This document shows positions 36,560 to 47,724 of a stretch of DNA of 64,000 nt, piece after piece. Under the pieces are notes generated by a model, which saw only the letters and a list, made by a program, of their open reading frames with translations, was not told the origin of the DNA and searched no databases. The DNA comes from Neorhizobium petrolearium. GTDB taxonomy: Bacteria; Pseudomonadota; Alphaproteobacteria; Rhizobiales; Rhizobiaceae. Every line of letters begins with the position of its first letter. The stretch's first letter is position 1. The position numbers and the translations under genes were made by a program. The stretch lies in assembly GCF_017873175.1 (NCBI RefSeq), contig NZ_JAGGJW010000001.1:620001-684000 (forward strand), written 5' to 3'.

Positions 36560-36971
36560 GGAAACCTCTGAAAGACGAATCAGTGCGGCTATTCTTGACG
36601 TCCACCAGACGAATTGAAAAGCCCCGCCGTCTTTCCAGCCGAGTACGGCGAAAATGGGACCCCTAGTGCGATGTGATGTCTTGCTGATTCACGCACAAAG
36701 AAATCACTGGATTCCGGCGGTAAAACGATCCGGTGGCATGCCGGGAAATATTGAGATTTCCGCAAATACAAGACGGGCGCCGGAAATCCGGCTCGGCCGA
36801 ACCTAGTCTTTTGCCACGATTCAAGGGTTTCCGGGAGGCGCAAAAATGCCGCACGGGCTTTTCCCGCCAGATATTGCGGCGGCAGGCAAACTGTGATTGA
36901 AGCAGACCGTATATAGCTTGGATTCTGCGTTGGGTTTGTCCTAGATCAAACGCATGGGGAGAAATGTAGTG
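36560..36971. other. Divergent intergenic region between ialB and ctaC
   Basis: These 412 bases contain no convincing gene and must hold the divergent promoters. Close to ctaC there is an inverted repeat GTTTG-N8-CAAAC (36934-36951). Inside it, TTGTCCTAGATCAA (36936-36949) matches 8 of 10 fixed bases of the FNR/FixK consensus TTGAT-N4-ATCAA. Lying 22 bases before the start codon, it would act as a repressor site, if real. Confidence 0.4.
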
Positions 36972-37856
36972 ATGAACAGAGCTTATGCAGTGATGACGGC
37001 GCTCATCTGTCTGCTCTTTGCTTCTGCCGGTTATGCGGACCAGCCGCATCCGTGGCAGATAGACCTTCAGGCGCCCGCCACGCCGATCATGCACCAGATC
37101 AGGTGGTTCGAGCATTATACGCTCTGGTTTATCGTGCCGATCACGCTCCTGGTCCTGGCGCTTATCCTCGTGGTGGTGGCGAAGTTCCGGTCGAGTGCCA
37201 ATCCCGTGCCGTCACGCACCAGTCACAATACAATGATCGAGATCGTCTGGACGCTCGGTCCGGTCCTCGTCCTCTTCTTCCTCGCCATCCCCTCCTTCAA
37301 CCTTCTGAACGCCCAGCTTGAGCTTCCGGAAGCGGACATGACGGTAAAAGCCACTGCCACTCAATGGCAGTGGAACTATGAATATGAAGGTGGAGAGAAC
37401 CCGGTCGCCTTCGATAGTTTCATGCTGAAGGAAGAAGATCGTACCGCTGCCGGCAAGACGGATGTCGCCGCTTATCCTCGCCTGCTTGCCGTGGATAACG
37501 AAATGGTCGTTCCGATCGGCAAGACGATTCGCTTGCTGGTGACCGCCGCGCCGTCGGATGTCATTCATGCCTTCGCGATGCCGGCCTTCGGCCTTAAGAT
37601 CGACGCCGTTCCGGGTCGTCTGAACGAGACCTGGTTCAAGGCCGAGAACGAAGGTCTTTATTATGGCCAATGCTCCGAGCTTTGCGGCAAGGATCATGCC
37701 TTCATGCCGATCGCCATCCGTGTTGTCTCCGAAGACAAGTATAATGCCTGGCTTGCGCAGGCAGGAAGCGATCTTCCCGGTGCGAACAAGGCCCTGATGG
37801 CTGCGGTCGACAGGCCTGCCGGCAATCTCGCGGTTGCGGCAAACGAATCCAAGTAA
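36972..37856 (+). CDS. ctaC: Cytochrome c oxidase subunit II (aa3 type)
   Basis: A 294-residue subunit II, which accepts electrons from cytochrome c. A signal peptide (cleavage near GYADQ) is followed by two membrane helices (WFIVPITLLVLALILVVV and LGPVLVLFFLAIP) and a periplasmic cupredoxin domain. The CuA ligands are complete: H in SDVIHAFAMP and the CSELCGKDHAFMP motif. The aromatic patch QWQWNYEYEG, the electron entry site, is present. ATG 36972 is chosen with GGGGAGA upstream; ATG 36954 would place that sequence inside the gene. It is first in the cta operon; ctaD starts 18 bases later. Confidence 0.96.
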   Translation: MNRAYAVMTALICLLFASAGYADQPHPWQIDLQAPATPIMHQIRWFEHYTLWFIVPITLLVLALILVVVAKFRSSANPVPSRTSHNTMIEIVWTLGPVLVLFFLAIPSFNLLNAQLELPEADMTVKATATQWQWNYEYEGGENPVAFDSFMLKEEDRTAAGKTDVAAYPRLLAVDNEMVVPIGKTIRLLVTAAPSDVIHAFAMPAFGLKIDAVPGRLNETWFKAENEGLYYGQCSELCGKDHAFMPIAIRVVSEDKYNAWLAQAGSDLPGANKALMAAVDRPAGNLAVAANESK

Positions 37857-39566
<1,710 letters not shown>

Positions 39567-39634
39567 GCGGCTTGAACTTGAGAGAGGGCATCGCGGCACC
39601 CGCGATGCCCCGGACTACCAGACAGGACGGTTCA

Positions 39635-40591
39635 ATGACGGTTATCGGCAATCACGACGCTCTCGGCACCGATGGAGGCGTGCGCCTCTCGGAAGCGAGT
39701 GCGCGCGATTTCTTCGAGCTCCTGAAGCCGCGGGTCATGTCGCTCGTGGTCTTCACCGCATTTACCGGCCTGATGCTCGCGCCCGGTCACCTCAACCCGG
39801 TGCTCGGCGTGATCTCCGTCCTCTGTATCGCAGTGGGTGCCGGTGCTTCCGGTGCGCTCAACATGTGGTATGACGCCGATATCGACGCCGTCATGACCCG
39901 CACGGCCAAGCGTCCTATTCCGGCCGGGCGCATCCTGCCGCAGGAGGCGCTCGCTTTCGGCCTGACGCTTTCGGTCTTCTCTGTCGTTATCCTGGGGCTT
40001 GCGGTCAACTGGTTTGCAGCCGGCCTGCTCGCTTTCACCATCTTCTTCTATGTCGTCGTCTACACGATGTGGCTGAAACGCTCGACGCCGCAGAACATCG
40101 TCATCGGCGGCGCGTCCGGCGCTTTCCCGCCGATGATCGGCTGGGCCTGTGTCACGGGCGGCGTCTCGGTGGATAGCATCCTGCTCTTTCTCATCATCTT
40201 TCTCTGGACGCCGGCGCATTTCTGGGCGTTGGCACTCTTCAAGATGCGGGACTACGGCGCCGTCGGCGTTCCGATGATGCCGAATGTCGTTGGCGAAGCA
40301 TCCACGAAGAACCAGATCGTCGTCTATGCCGTGCTGACGGCGTTGGCAGCCGTCGCGCCGGCCTTCACGGGTCTTGCCGGACTGGGTTACGGCATTTTCG
40401 CTACCCTGCTCGGCGCGGTCTTCATCTACTGTTCCATCGCCGTCCGGCGCATGCCCGACGGCGATGAAAGAATGGTCCCGGCGAAGAAGATGTTCGCCTA
40501 TTCGATTCTCTATCTGTTCGCGATCTTCTCGGCTTTGCTGGCGGATCGGCTTTTCGAGGGATTGCCTAGCCTCCTCGGAGGTATGCTGTGA
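39635..40591 (+). CDS. ctaB: Protoheme IX farnesyltransferase (heme O synthase)
   Basis: A 318-residue UbiA-family membrane prenyltransferase that adds a farnesyl chain to heme b, the first step towards heme a. The two polyprenyl-binding motifs are [19 protein letters not shown] and the later cytoplasmic loop [38 protein letters not shown] opens the core. ATG 39635 is chosen; the longer open frame upstream overlaps the end of ctaD. It ends in a GTGA overlap with the small CoxF-like gene. Confidence 0.95.
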   Translation: MTVIGNHDALGTDGGVRLSEASARDFFELLKPRVMSLVVFTAFTGLMLAPGHLNPVLGVISVLCIAVGAGASGALNMWYDADIDAVMTRTAKRPIPAGRILPQEALAFGLTLSVFSVVILGLAVNWFAAGLLAFTIFFYVVVYTMWLKRSTPQNIVIGGASGAFPPMIGWACVTGGVSVDSILLFLIIFLWTPAHFWALALFKMRDYGAVGVPMMPNVVGEASTKNQIVVYAVLTALAAVAPAFTGLAGLGYGIFATLLGAVFIYCSIAVRRMPDGDERMVPAKKMFAYSILYLFAIFSALLADRLFEGLPSLLGGML

Positions 40592-40728
40592 TCGAAACCA
40601 TCAAGCTCAACGACGCGCAGAAAAAATCGCGCCGCAATCGGAATATCGCGCTCGGGCTGGTCCTCGCCGGGCTGGTGATCCTCTTCTACGTCATGACGCT
40701 GGTGAAAATCGGCAATATTGGAGGCTAG
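40588..40728 (+). CDS. Small single-helix CoxF-like membrane protein of the oxidase operon
   Basis: A 46-residue ORF starting with GTG at 40588, in a GTGA overlap with the ctaB stop. A basic N-terminus (QKKSRRNRN) precedes one membrane helix ([23 protein letters not shown]), so it should sit in the inner membrane with a short periplasmic tail. Small genes at this place between ctaB and ctaG are usual in rhizobial oxidase operons and are often called CoxF. The role is probably oxidase assembly, by position only. ctaG starts ten bases after its stop. Confidence 0.82.
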   Translation: MIETIKLNDAQKKSRRNRNIALGLVLAGLVILFYVMTLVKIGNIGG

Positions 40729-40738
40729 GAGCGAAGCG

Positions 40739-41344
40739 ATGACGGATGTCGTTCAGAACGGTCAGGCAAAGCGGGTCAGCAACAGCGCGATCTTCGCCGG
40801 CTGCGCTGTTTTCGTCGCCGGCATGGTCGGTGCTGCCTATGCTTCCGTGCCGCTTTACCGGTTGTTCTGCCAGGTGACGGGCTATAACGGCACGACCCAG
40901 CGGGTAGAGCAGTATTCCGAAAAGATCCTGGACAGGACTATCCAGGTCACATTTGACGCGAATATCTCGTCGGGCCTGAACTGGGAGTTCAAGCCGGCCA
41001 GGATGGTTAATCCCAAGATCGGCGAGACGATACAGATCGAATATACGGCGACCAACCGTTCGCCGCGTCCGACGACGGGTTCGGCCGTCTTTAACGTGAC
41101 GCCGATGGAAGCGGGTGCCTATTTCAACAAGGTCGAGTGCTTCTGCTTCACCGAGCAGACGCTGCAGCCGGGCGAGACGGTCAAGATGCCGGTGGTGTTC
41201 TACGTTGACCCCGAGATCGCCAAGGCGGACGAGACCAAGAATATCAAGACGATCACGCTGTCCTACACCTTCTATCCGAGCGAGCCGGGCAAGCCGGTCG
41301 CCGCTCTGCCGGCGGGCAATAAGGCGGTGGACAAGAAACTTTGA
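40739..41344 (+). CDS. ctaG: Cytochrome c oxidase assembly protein CtaG (Cox11)
   Basis: A 201-residue copper chaperone that delivers copper to the CuB site of subunit I. One N-terminal membrane helix ([20 protein letters not shown]) anchors a periplasmic immunoglobulin-like domain. The copper-binding motif is [11 protein letters not shown] (CFCF). [17 protein letters not shown] contains the third conserved cysteine, and VVFYVDPEI is also conserved. The start at 40739 has AGGAG seven bases upstream. Confidence 0.95.
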   Translation: MTDVVQNGQAKRVSNSAIFAGCAVFVAGMVGAAYASVPLYRLFCQVTGYNGTTQRVEQYSEKILDRTIQVTFDANISSGLNWEFKPARMVNPKIGETIQIEYTATNRSPRPTTGSAVFNVTPMEAGAYFNKVECFCFTEQTLQPGETVKMPVVFYVDPEIAKADETKNIKTITLSYTFYPSEPGKPVAALPAGNKAVDKKL

Positions 41345-41395
41345 GAGGGTTCGCCGGGTTCCGGCGAAACAGGCATTCATCCGGGGAATTCTGAC

Positions 41396-42271
41396 ATGGC
41401 CGATGCGCATCAGAAACAGCACGACTACCACATCATCGATCCGAGCCCGTGGCCGATTCTGGCCTCGCTCGGCGCTTTTGTCATCACCTTCGGCGGCGTT
41501 GGTTACATGCGCTACCTGCATGGCGGCGCATTCCAGATTTTCGGCGTGAATTTTGCCACGCCGTGGCTGTTCTTCATCGGTCTCGCGATCATCATCTACA
41601 CGATGATCGGCTGGTGGTCGGATACGATCAAGGAAGGCCGTGCCGGCGCGCATACCCGCGTCGTATCGCTGCACCTGCGTTACGGCATGATCATGTTCAT
41701 CGCTTCGGAAGTGATGTTCTTCGTCGCCTGGTTCTGGGCCTTCTTCGATGCCAGCCTGTTCTCCAACGAGGCGATCCAGGCGACGCGCACTGAGGTGCTG
41801 GGAGGCCAGTGGCCGCCGAAGGGCATCGAAGTGCTCGATCCATGGCATCTGCCGCTCTACAATACGGTCATCCTGCTGCTTTCCGGTACCTGCGTGACCT
41901 GGGCGCACCATGCGCTGCTTCACGGTGACCGCAAGGGACTGATCGCCGGCCTGTCGTTGACGGTTGCGCTCGGCATCCTGTTCTCCTGCGTCCAGGCCTA
42001 TGAATATGCGCATGCCCCCTTCGAGTTCGCCAACTCGATCTACGGCGCGACCTTCTTCATGGCGACGGGCTTCCATGGTTTCCACGTGCTGGTCGGCACG
42101 ATCTTCCTGGCCGTCTGCCTGCTGCGTGCATTGAACGGCGGCTTCACCCCCACCCATCACTTCGGCTTCGAAGCCGCTGCGTGGTACTGGCACTTCGTCG
42201 ACGTCGTCTGGCTGTTCCTCTTCTTCGCCGTTTACATCTGGGGCGGTTGGGGCGCGCCGCTTGCCCACTGA
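41396..42271 (+). CDS. ctaE: Cytochrome c oxidase subunit III
   Basis: A 291-residue seven-helix subunit III that stabilises the oxidase core and its proton-uptake path. Conserved parts are HDYHIIDPSPWPI, WWSDTIKEGRAGAHT, GMIMFIASEVMFFVAWFWAFF (with the DCCD-type glutamate), TCVTWAHHALL, and the C-terminal FGFEAAAWYWHFVDVVWLFLF. A strong hairpin with a T-run lies 24 bases after the stop, so the structural operon may end here. Confidence 0.96.
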   Translation: MADAHQKQHDYHIIDPSPWPILASLGAFVITFGGVGYMRYLHGGAFQIFGVNFATPWLFFIGLAIIIYTMIGWWSDTIKEGRAGAHTRVVSLHLRYGMIMFIASEVMFFVAWFWAFFDASLFSNEAIQATRTEVLGGQWPPKGIEVLDPWHLPLYNTVILLLSGTCVTWAHHALLHGDRKGLIAGLSLTVALGILFSCVQAYEYAHAPFEFANSIYGATFFMATGFHGFHVLVGTIFLAVCLLRALNGGFTPTHHFGFEAAAWYWHFVDVVWLFLFFAVYIWGGWGAPLAH

Positions 42272-42294
42272 GGCCAGGTGCTGGAGATTGGCGG

Positions 42295-42324
42295 GGGCGG
42301 CGAAAGCCGCCCTTCTGCTTTTTT
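42295..42324 (+). terminator. Rho-independent terminator after ctaE
   Basis: GGGCGGC (42295-42301), loop GAAA, GCCGCCC (42306-42312), then TTCTGCTTTTTT. The 7-bp GC stem with a GNRA-like loop and T-rich tail fits intrinsic termination, although surf1 starts only 15 bases later, so read-through or partial attenuation is likely. Confidence 0.75.
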
Positions 42325-42339
42325 GAGGTCGGGAATTCG

Positions 42340-43125
42340 ATGGTGATGAAAGCCTCTCCGGAAACCGCAGCGGGCGGCGAGCCGGCCCGCGGTCGCAGCA
42401 GGGCAATTGCGACGGCTGCCGCAATTCTTGCGGCGCTGGCGATCCTGCTGTCACTCGGCACTTGGCAGGTGGAGCGCCTGCGCTGGAAGGAAGGCCTGCT
42501 TGCCGATATCGCCGAGCGCCGTGCGGCGGCGCCGGTCGCGCTTGCGGATGTCGAAGCGATCGAAAAGAACAGCGGCGAAATCGAGTACCGCCGTGTCTCG
42601 GTGACCGGCACGTTCGATCACACAAGGGAGCGGCATTTCTTCGCGACCTTCGAAGGGCAGACGGGTTTCTACGTTTACACGCCGATGACGCTTGCCGATG
42701 GCCGCACCCTTCTCGTCAACCGTGGTTTCGTCCCCTATGAAATGAAGGAGCCAGCGACCCGTCCTGCCGGCGAGATTTCTGGCGAGCAGACCGTGACCGG
42801 TTATGCCCGTTTGCGGCTCGCGGGAAAGCCTTCCTATATCGTGCCGGACAACGATCTCGCCAAGAACATCTTCTACTGGAAGGATCTGGGCGCCATGGTT
42901 TCGAGCGTCGGGCTCGATGCATCGAAGGTGGTTCCCTTCTTCGTGGATGCCGATGCTTCCGTCGAAAATCCGGGCGGCTGGCCGAGGGGAGGCGTGACCC
43001 AGTTCGAACTGCCGAACAACCACCTCCAGTATGCCATCACCTGGTACGGGCTGGCAGCGGCGCTGGTTGCGGTGGTTGCGGGCGTCTGGATGCGGCGTAA
43101 ACGTCCAGGCGCGTCCGGGCAATAG
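42340..43125 (+). CDS. SURF1 family cytochrome oxidase assembly protein
   Basis: A 261-residue inner-membrane protein of the SURF1/Shy1 family, needed for heme a insertion into subunit I. Two helices flank a periplasmic domain: [28 protein letters not shown] near the N-terminus, and [21 protein letters not shown] at the end. [24 protein letters not shown] is the family core. The start at 42340 is chosen because GGGAA is six bases upstream; ATG 42346 is possible. The DUF983 gene often found between ctaE and surf1 in rhizobia is missing here. Confidence 0.92.
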   Translation: MVMKASPETAAGGEPARGRSRAIATAAAILAALAILLSLGTWQVERLRWKEGLLADIAERRAAAPVALADVEAIEKNSGEIEYRRVSVTGTFDHTRERHFFATFEGQTGFYVYTPMTLADGRTLLVNRGFVPYEMKEPATRPAGEISGEQTVTGYARLRLAGKPSYIVPDNDLAKNIFYWKDLGAMVSSVGLDASKVVPFFVDADASVENPGGWPRGGVTQFELPNNHLQYAITWYGLAAALVAVVAGVWMRRKRPGASGQ

Positions 43126-43195
43126 GCAACATTTTCCTTGGCGCAGCCGGATTCGCTCGCCTATATGGAGCGCAAGCAATGACCATGGGACCGGA

Positions 43196-44209
43196 ATGAA
43201 TATCCAGGTGAAAAAGCCCCCCCTGACGATCCGCCTTTGCGGCCCGCGCGGGTTCTGTGCCGGTGTTGACCGGGCGATCCAGATCGTCGTTCTGGCGCTG
43301 AAGGCCTATGGCGCCCCGGTCTATGTTCGCCACGAGATTGTCCATAACCGCTATGTGGTCGAGGGACTGGAGGCGAAGGGCGCGATTTTCGTGGAGGAGC
43401 TTGACGAGATCCCGGCCGAGCATCGCGAGCAGCCGGTCGTCTTCTCCGCCCATGGCGTACCGAAATCCGTACCGCAGGATGCCGAGGCGCGCAATCTCTT
43501 CTATCTCGACGCGACCTGCCCGCTGGTCTCCAAGGTTCATAAGCAGGCCATGCGTCACCAGCGGCTCGGCCGCCATGTCGTCCTGATCGGCCATGCCGGT
43601 CATCCGGAAGTGATCGGCACGATGGGCCAACTCCCTCCCGGCACTGTCTCGCTGATTGAGACGGTTGAGGATGCCGACAGATACCAGCCCGCCGATCCCG
43701 ATAATCTCGGCTACGTCACCCAGACCACTCTGTCGGTGGACGACACGGCGGGCGTGATCGCCAGGCTGCAGGAGCGCTTTCCGAACCTTACCGCCCCGGC
43801 GGCTGATTCCATTTGCTACGCGACCACCAACCGCCAGGAGGCGGTCAAGGAAGCGGCACCGGGCTGCGACCTCTTCATCGTCGTAGGCGCGCCGAATTCG
43901 TCCAATTCCAAGCGGCTGGTGGAAGTGGCTCTGCGCGCCGGCGCCAGGCGTTCGCTGTTGGTGCAAAGGGCCTCGGAACTGAACTGGGACGAGATCGGCG
44001 ACATCCGTACCCTCGGTCTTTCCGCCGGCGCTTCGGCTCCCGAAGTCATCGTCGACGAGATCATTGCCGCCTTCAAGGAGCGGTTCGCTGCCGAGATCGA
44101 TCTGGCGATCACGGCGGAGGAGAACGAGAACTTTCTCGTCAATCGCGAACTGCGCGGCGTGCCCTTGACCCATGAAGACATGGAATGGGTGAATGGAGTA
44201 CGGATGTGA
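43196..44209 (+). CDS. ispH: 4-hydroxy-3-methylbut-2-enyl diphosphate reductase
   Basis: Last enzyme of the non-mevalonate isoprenoid pathway, a [4Fe-4S] protein producing IPP and DMAPP. The 337-residue product has the three cluster cysteines in [25 protein letters not shown] and [43 protein letters not shown] and [14 protein letters not shown] ([12 protein letters not shown]) are also conserved. The start at 43196 matches the family; the open frame continues upstream through the surf1 end. It supplies precursors for the heme-farnesylating ctaB, among others. Confidence 0.96.
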   Translation: MNIQVKKPPLTIRLCGPRGFCAGVDRAIQIVVLALKAYGAPVYVRHEIVHNRYVVEGLEAKGAIFVEELDEIPAEHREQPVVFSAHGVPKSVPQDAEARNLFYLDATCPLVSKVHKQAMRHQRLGRHVVLIGHAGHPEVIGTMGQLPPGTVSLIETVEDADRYQPADPDNLGYVTQTTLSVDDTAGVIARLQERFPNLTAPAADSICYATTNRQEAVKEAAPGCDLFIVVGAPNSSNSKRLVEVALRAGARRSLLVQRASELNWDEIGDIRTLGLSAGASAPEVIVDEIIAAFKERFAAEIDLAITAEENENFLVNRELRGVPLTHEDMEWVNGVRM

Positions 44210-44278
44210 GGGGTTTTGCGACTGCTCGGTATAATTTCCGGCAGATGATTCTGCTTTCCCACGGACTGTGAGACCGCC

Positions 44279-45259
44279 TTGGCCGTTTACACCGATATTA
44301 CTGAGGACGACCTCAAACATTTCCTGACTGAATACGATGTCGGTGAGCTGACCTCCTACAAGGGCATCGCCGAAGGTGTCGAGAACTCGAATTTCCTTCT
44401 GCACACGACCCGCGGGCCGCTGATTCTGACGCTCTATGAAAGGCGGGTGGAGAAGGCCGACCTGCCGTTCTTCCTCGGCCTGATGCAGCATCTTTATGCG
44501 CGTGGCCTATCCTGCCCGTTGCCGCTGCCGCGTCACGACGGTCAGTTGCTCGGCGAGCTTTCCGGCCGCCCGGCTGCGCTCATTTCCTTCCTGGAAGGCA
44601 TGTGGTTGAGGAAGCCGGAAGCGAAGCACTGCCGGGAAGTGGGCAAGGCGCTTGCTCAGATGCATCTTGCGGGCGAGGGCTTTCCGCTGACGCGGCCGAA
44701 TGCGCTGTCACTGGAAGGATGGAAGGCGCTCTGGGCGAAATCCGCCGACCGTGCCGACGAAGTGGAAAAGGGACTACAGGACGAGATCGCCTCCGAACTC
44801 GATTTTCTGGCCGGCAATTGGCCAAAGGATCTGCCGGCAGGTGTCATCCATGCCGACCTCTTCCAGGACAACGTCTTCTTTTTAGGCGACGAGCTTTCCG
44901 GCTTGATCGACTTCTATTTCGCCTGCAACGACCTGCTCGCCTATGACGTCTCGATCTGCCTGAATGCCTGGTGCTTCGAAAAGGACGGCGCCTACAACCT
45001 CACCAAGGGCATGGCGATGCTGGAAGGCTATCAGAGCGTGCGTCCGCTTTCGCCGGAAGAGATCGCTGCCCTTCCGGTCCTGTCGCGCGGTTCGGCACTG
45101 CGTTTCTTCCTGACAAGGCTCTACGACTGGCTGACGACGCCGCCCGGCGCGCTGGTGGTGAAGAAGGACCCGCTCGAATACCTGCGCAAACTGCGCTTCC
45201 ACCGGCAGATCGCCTCTGCCGCCGAATATGGCCTGGCATTGGAAGCGATCTCGTCATGA
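44279..45259 (+). CDS. thrB: Homoserine kinase (ThrB, aminoglycoside-phosphotransferase-like)
   Basis: Phosphorylates homoserine in threonine synthesis. The 326-residue protein has the APH-like kinase fold and not the GHMP fold: [17 protein letters not shown] forms the nucleotide loop, [14 protein letters not shown] is the catalytic loop, and [11 protein letters not shown] is the metal-binding DFG-like motif. The start is TTG at 44279, at the usual family N-terminus ([11 protein letters not shown]). It ends in an ATGA overlap with rnhA. thrC is about 13 kb away, on the other strand. Confidence 0.93.
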   Translation: MAVYTDITEDDLKHFLTEYDVGELTSYKGIAEGVENSNFLLHTTRGPLILTLYERRVEKADLPFFLGLMQHLYARGLSCPLPLPRHDGQLLGELSGRPAALISFLEGMWLRKPEAKHCREVGKALAQMHLAGEGFPLTRPNALSLEGWKALWAKSADRADEVEKGLQDEIASELDFLAGNWPKDLPAGVIHADLFQDNVFFLGDELSGLIDFYFACNDLLAYDVSICLNAWCFEKDGAYNLTKGMAMLEGYQSVRPLSPEEIAALPVLSRGSALRFFLTRLYDWLTTPPGALVVKKDPLEYLRKLRFHRQIASAAEYGLALEAISS

Positions 45260-45696
45260 AGCATGTCGATATTTTTACCGACGGGGCCTGTTCCGGCAAT
45301 CCCGGCCCGGGCGGCTGGGGCGCCATCCTGCGTTATGGCGAAAGCGAAAAGGAAATGTTCGGCGGCGAGGCGGAAACGACCAATAACCGCATGGAGCTGA
45401 TGGCGGCGATCCAGGCGCTCAGCGCACTCAAACAGCCCTGCGAGGTCGACCTTTATACCGACAGCGCCTATGTAAAGGATGGCATTTCCAAGTGGATTTT
45501 CGGCTGGAAAAGGAACGGCTGGAAGACCGCAGACAAGAAGCCCGTCAAGAATGCCGAACTCTGGCAGCAGCTCGAGGAGGCTCGCAACAAGCACAAGGTG
45601 ACGCTTCACTGGATCAAGGGCCATGCCGGCCATCCGGAAAACGAGCGCGCCGACGAACTCGCCAGGCTCGGCATGGCGCCGTTCAAGAAGAAGTAG
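45256..45696 (+). CDS. rnhA: Ribonuclease HI
   Basis: Degrades the RNA strand of RNA-DNA hybrids. The 146-residue protein has the four catalytic acids in context: D in [18 protein letters not shown] in [15 protein letters not shown] in [12 protein letters not shown], and D in [23 protein letters not shown] holds the conserved histidine. The basic handle ([16 protein letters not shown]) is typical of enterobacterial-type RNase HI. ATG 45256 overlaps the thrB stop. Confidence 0.96.
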   Translation: MKHVDIFTDGACSGNPGPGGWGAILRYGESEKEMFGGEAETTNNRMELMAAIQALSALKQPCEVDLYTDSAYVKDGISKWIFGWKRNGWKTADKKPVKNAELWQQLEEARNKHKVTLHWIKGHAGHPENERADELARLGMAPFKKK

Positions 45697-45719
45697 ATCG
45701 ACCGGCCGCGGAGGAAACG

Positions 45720-46448
45720 ATGGCCCAGAACATCTATGACAGATCGGAGTTTTTCGCCGGTTACAGCCAACTCGGCAGGTCGGTATATGGTCTTGCCGGG
45801 GCTGCCGAATGGCCGGTGATCCGCACCTCGCTGCCGCCCATGAAGGGGCTGCGCGTCATCGATCTTGGCTGCGGGTTCGGCTGGTTTGCACGGTTTGCGG
45901 CGGAAGAGGGCGCCGCAGCGGTGCTTGGTCTCGACCTTTCCGAAAACATGATCGCCCGAGCGCAGACGGAGAATGCCCATCCGGTCGTCACCTACGAAAT
46001 CGCCGATCTGGAACAGGTGGAACTGCCGGAGGCAACCTTCGATCTCGCCTATAGCGCGCTTGCCTTCCACTATCTGGAGGATTTCGATCGCCTGGTGCGG
46101 CAGGTGCATGATGCCCTTTTGCCTGGTGGAAAATTCATTTTCATGATCGAGCACCCGATTTACATGGCCTCGGCCAATCCGGACTGGCAGACGGATGGAA
46201 CTGGCAAGAGATTTTGGCCGGTGGATGACTATTCGGTCGAGGGCAAACGCACGACCGACTGGCTCGCCAAGGGTGTCGTCAAATATCACCGCACCCTCGG
46301 CACGACGCTGAATACGCTGATCGACAACGGCTTTGCGATCCGCCGCGTCGTCGAATGGCATCCCTCGCCGGATCAGATCGCCGCCAATCCCGATCTCGCC
46401 GAAGAGATGGACCGGCCGATGTTCCTGATCGTTTCGGCGGAGCGCTGA
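45720..46448 (+). CDS. Class I SAM-dependent methyltransferase
   Basis: A 242-residue methyltransferase. Motif I is GLRVIDLGCGFGWFARFAAEEG, followed by VLGLDLSENMIARA (motif II acidic residue), then the motif post II FDLAYSALAFHYLEDFDRL and LLPGGKFIFMIEHP. The C-terminal half is of the UbiE/BioC-like group, with a substrate pocket that gives no clear specificity. GGAGGAAACG stands just before ATG 45720. It runs four bases from the EEP gene, so rnhA, this gene and the next two may form one transcript. Confidence 0.88.
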   Translation: MAQNIYDRSEFFAGYSQLGRSVYGLAGAAEWPVIRTSLPPMKGLRVIDLGCGFGWFARFAAEEGAAAVLGLDLSENMIARAQTENAHPVVTYEIADLEQVELPEATFDLAYSALAFHYLEDFDRLVRQVHDALLPGGKFIFMIEHPIYMASANPDWQTDGTGKRFWPVDDYSVEGKRTTDWLAKGVVKYHRTLGTTLNTLIDNGFAIRRVVEWHPSPDQIAANPDLAEEMDRPMFLIVSAER

Positions 46449-46451
46449 CCC

Positions 46452-47261
46452 ATGGCCCTTCGTCTCATCTGCCTGAACGCCTGGGGTGGTCGCGTCCACG
46501 AGCCGCTGATGCAATACCTCGAGGCGGCCGATCCGGATGTGCTCTGTCTTCAGGAAGTCACCCATGTCGCGGGTTCTGGCGGCGACTGGCTGACCTTCCG
46601 CGAGGGTGACTTCAAGTTGCCGCAGCGCGCCAGCTTGCTGGAGGATGTAACTGCGGTTCTAAGTGACCATCATGCTTTTTTCGCTCCCGCCGCACGCGGC
46701 CCGCTCTATGACGGTGATCGCGAAGTGGCATCCGAATGGGGACTTGCAACCTTCGTCCGGCAAGGCCTGCCGGTGATCGGCCAGGTGCAGGGCTTCATCC
46801 ACGGAGACTTTCCTGTCTCCGGTTTCGGCGAACATCCGCGTCCCCGCAATGCCCACGGTATCCGAATCTTTCGCGGCAATACGGGCTCGGCGGTGACGAT
46901 CGTGCAGATGCACGGCCTGCGCGATCTCGCCGGCAAGGGTGATACGCCGGCGCGGCTGGCGCAGGCTCACGCTTTGGCAGGTCTTATCGAAAAGGTCCGG
47001 CAGCCGGGGGATGCACTGGTCGTCTGCGGTGATTTCAATCTCCTGCCGGACAGCGAGACCTTCGCGATTCTCGGAAGACTTGGCCTTACCGATCTCGTTA
47101 CCACGCGTGGTTTCACCGATACGCGCACCTCCTGGTATCCGAAGGAGGGCCGCTATGCGGATTATCTCCTGGTGACGCCCCAGGTGAGGATCAGGAAATT
47201 CGAGGTTGTCGCCGAACCGGAAGTCTCGGACCACCGTGCGCTTCTTCTGGAAATCGCCTGA
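46452..47261 (+). CDS. Endonuclease/exonuclease/phosphatase family protein
   Basis: A 269-residue metal-dependent hydrolase of the EEP fold. Conserved motifs are RLICLNAWGG, DVLCLQEVTH (metal Glu), HGLRDLAGKGDTPAR, VVCGDFNLLPDS (GDFN), and EVSDHRALLLEI (SDH). The family includes DNases, sphingomyelinases and sugar or lipid phosphatases; no signal peptide is seen, so it is probably cytosolic. It starts three bases after the methyltransferase stop. Confidence 0.88.
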   Translation: MALRLICLNAWGGRVHEPLMQYLEAADPDVLCLQEVTHVAGSGGDWLTFREGDFKLPQRASLLEDVTAVLSDHHAFFAPAARGPLYDGDREVASEWGLATFVRQGLPVIGQVQGFIHGDFPVSGFGEHPRPRNAHGIRIFRGNTGSAVTIVQMHGLRDLAGKGDTPARLAQAHALAGLIEKVRQPGDALVVCGDFNLLPDSETFAILGRLGLTDLVTTRGFTDTRTSWYPKEGRYADYLLVTPQVRIRKFEVVAEPEVSDHRALLLEIA

Positions 47262-47323
47262 CGCGTGGTTGCGCTTGCCGTGCCAGCCACTATTCTGCCG
47301 CAAACCAAAACCGGGAGAGCCTC

Positions 47324-47632
47324 ATGATCCTGCATTGCGTCTTCGTTCGGTTCAAGGCGGCTCTCCAGCATGCCGACAAGCAGGCGATCTATGACGCGGT
47401 CGCCGCGCTGAAAAACGTCACCCCCGGCATTCTCGATTTCAAATACGGTCCGAACGTTTCGCCAGAAGGCCTGAACGGCGGCTTTCTCGATGGTTTCATC
47501 GTGACTTTCGAGAGCCCGGAGGCGCGCGACGCCTATCTGGTCCATCCAGACCATGTCGCTGTTGGCGATCGTATTATCGCCTCCGCCGATGGCGGGCTTT
47601 CGGGGCTGATGGTCTTCGATATGGCTCTGTAA
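47324..47632 (+). CDS. Dabb (stress-responsive alpha/beta barrel) protein
   Basis: A 102-residue dimeric ferredoxin-like barrel protein. It opens MILHCVFVRFKAAL, with FKYGPNVSPEG and HPDHVAVGDRII, all typical of the Dabb family. The family contains stress proteins and polyketide cyclases; the function here is unknown. It lies 62 bases after the EEP gene and is followed by a convergent terminator belonging to the peroxiredoxin gene. Confidence 0.85.
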   Translation: MILHCVFVRFKAALQHADKQAIYDAVAALKNVTPGILDFKYGPNVSPEGLNGGFLDGFIVTFESPEARDAYLVHPDHVAVGDRIIASADGGLSGLMVFDMAL

Positions 47633-47680
47633 GGCTGCGGACGCTGGCCCGCGGTCTGGCCTGCCGGCTGACACCGGAGC

Positions 47681-47701
47681 AAAAAGGGCGCCGAAGCGCC
47701 C
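47681..47701 (-). terminator. Rho-independent terminator of the peroxiredoxin gene
   Basis: In minus-strand reading, GGGCGC, loop TTCG, GCGCCC and then five T. It lies 23 bases after the peroxiredoxin stop at 47725. The A-run on the plus side precedes the hairpin, so it works best for the minus strand. Confidence 0.8.
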
Positions 47702-47724
47702 CTGAAGCAGATTGCGGGTATCGC

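Noticed and set aside
36589..37115. Two minus-strand frames upstream of and into ctaC
   Set aside because: No ribosome-binding site, no family motif, and overlap with the ctaC signal-peptide region; treated as non-coding.
40691..42625. 644-residue open frame on the minus strand across ctaG and ctaE
   Set aside because: Shadow of well-conserved oxidase genes; no domain, runs through several intergenic junctions.
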